Source of the DNA: Pseudomonas proteolytica
GTDB taxonomy: Bacteria > Pseudomonadota > Gammaproteobacteria > Pseudomonadales > Pseudomonadaceae
DNA length: 64,000 bases
Direction of reading: 5' to 3'
NCBI RefSeq assembly: GCF_007858275.1
Contig: NZ_VFEV01000036.1
Coordinates: forward strand, 1 to 64,000
Shown here: positions 63,832-64,000 of the stretch, in pieces
How the letters are laid out: each line of letters begins with the position of its first letter
Position numbering within the stretch: position 1 is the stretch's first letter
Made by a program: the position numbers and the translations under genes
Notes under the pieces: generated by a model
What the model saw: the letters and a program-made list of their open reading frames with translations, nothing else
Told to the model about the DNA's origin: nothing
Databases searched by the model: none

Positions 63832-64000
63832 GTGCCCGTCGTTTTCGTCGCTGCTTCCAAGCTGCCTACCCCTTTTGCCACGTTCACCATGCATGGCTTT
63901 CTTGAAAAAGCCTCCGGGCGCGAGCATGTCGTGCTCAGCCTGGGCGACGTGGCCGATGGCGCCCCGGTCCTGGGCCGGGTGCACTCCGAGTGCCTGACCG
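63832..64000 (+). CDS. ribA: GTP cyclohydrolase II RibA, N-terminal part
   Basis: First 56 codons of a gene cut by the window end. GTG 63832 follows AGGAGCAC and gives MPVVFVAASKLPTPFATFTMHGF, then GREHVVLSLGDVADG and GRVHSECLTG, which is the segment directly before the zinc-binding cysteines of GTP cyclohydrolase II. A TACAAT at 63790-63795 may be its -10. It supplies the cyclohydrolase that the ribB product probably lacks. Confidence 0.9.
   Translation, partial: MPVVFVAASKLPTPFATFTMHGFLEKASGREHVVLSLGDVADGAPVLGRVHSECLT

Overview
This window is a chromosomal segment of a fluorescent pseudomonad, probably Pseudomonas fluorescens group. The evidence is the sequence of the translation and transcription genes, a gene order that largely matches Pseudomonas aeruginosa as I remember it (birA-coaX-SPOR protein-tRNAs-secE-nusG...rplQ-katA-ferritin-uvrA-MFS-ssb, later a zinc cluster-cnoX-nrdR-rib-nusB-thiL), and REP/REPIN repeats of the Pseudomonas type. 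No identification was computed; all family calls come from reading motifs.

Layout. 1-2400: 3' end of a 5S rRNA with the rrn terminator, then birA, coaX and a SPOR-domain membrane protein. 2486-3045: tRNA-Tyr, -Gly, -Thr with a strong promoter and a terminator, then tRNA-Trp; the tuf copy that often sits between tRNA-Thr and tRNA-Trp is absent. 3091-33390: the large translation/transcription block secE-nusG, rplKAJL-rpoBC, rpsL-rpsG-fusA-tuf, the S10, spc and alpha clusters, secY, rpoA and rplQ, all on the + strand. Terminators and promoters subdivide it, including a terminator and candidate promoter between rpsN and rpsH.

33570-40700: oxidative stress and iron (katA, then a haem-less ferritin often misnamed bacterioferritin), uvrA on the minus strand with a LexA-like site, a YajR-type MFS exporter with a C-terminal ferredoxin-like domain, and ssb. 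40719-50471 is an accessory region: a chloroperoxidase-type hydrolase broken by one amber codon, trans-aconitate methyltransferase, a cysteine hydrolase divergent from a GlxA-type regulator, a DUF3182 protein (ATP-grasp-like by my reading) coupled to an alpha/beta hydrolase, a ybhP-clsB-ybhN lipid operon, and an RmlD-like reductase.

50553-57180: ompW with an ANR/FNR-like box; a zinc-responsive cluster (His-rich DUF2796 protein, ABC ATPase, permease, DUF3299 protein) behind a Zur-like box; a small conserved protein convergent with the thioredoxin/TPR protein CnoX; a methyltransferase and a YbaY-like lipoprotein. 57320-64000: nrdR and the riboflavin genes ribD-ribE-ribB-ribH with nusB and thiL, a periplasmic solute-binding protein, a REPIN, and the start of ribA. 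The ribB product carries a C-terminal GTP cyclohydrolase II-like domain without its zinc cysteines (RibBX type), which fits with the separate ribA.
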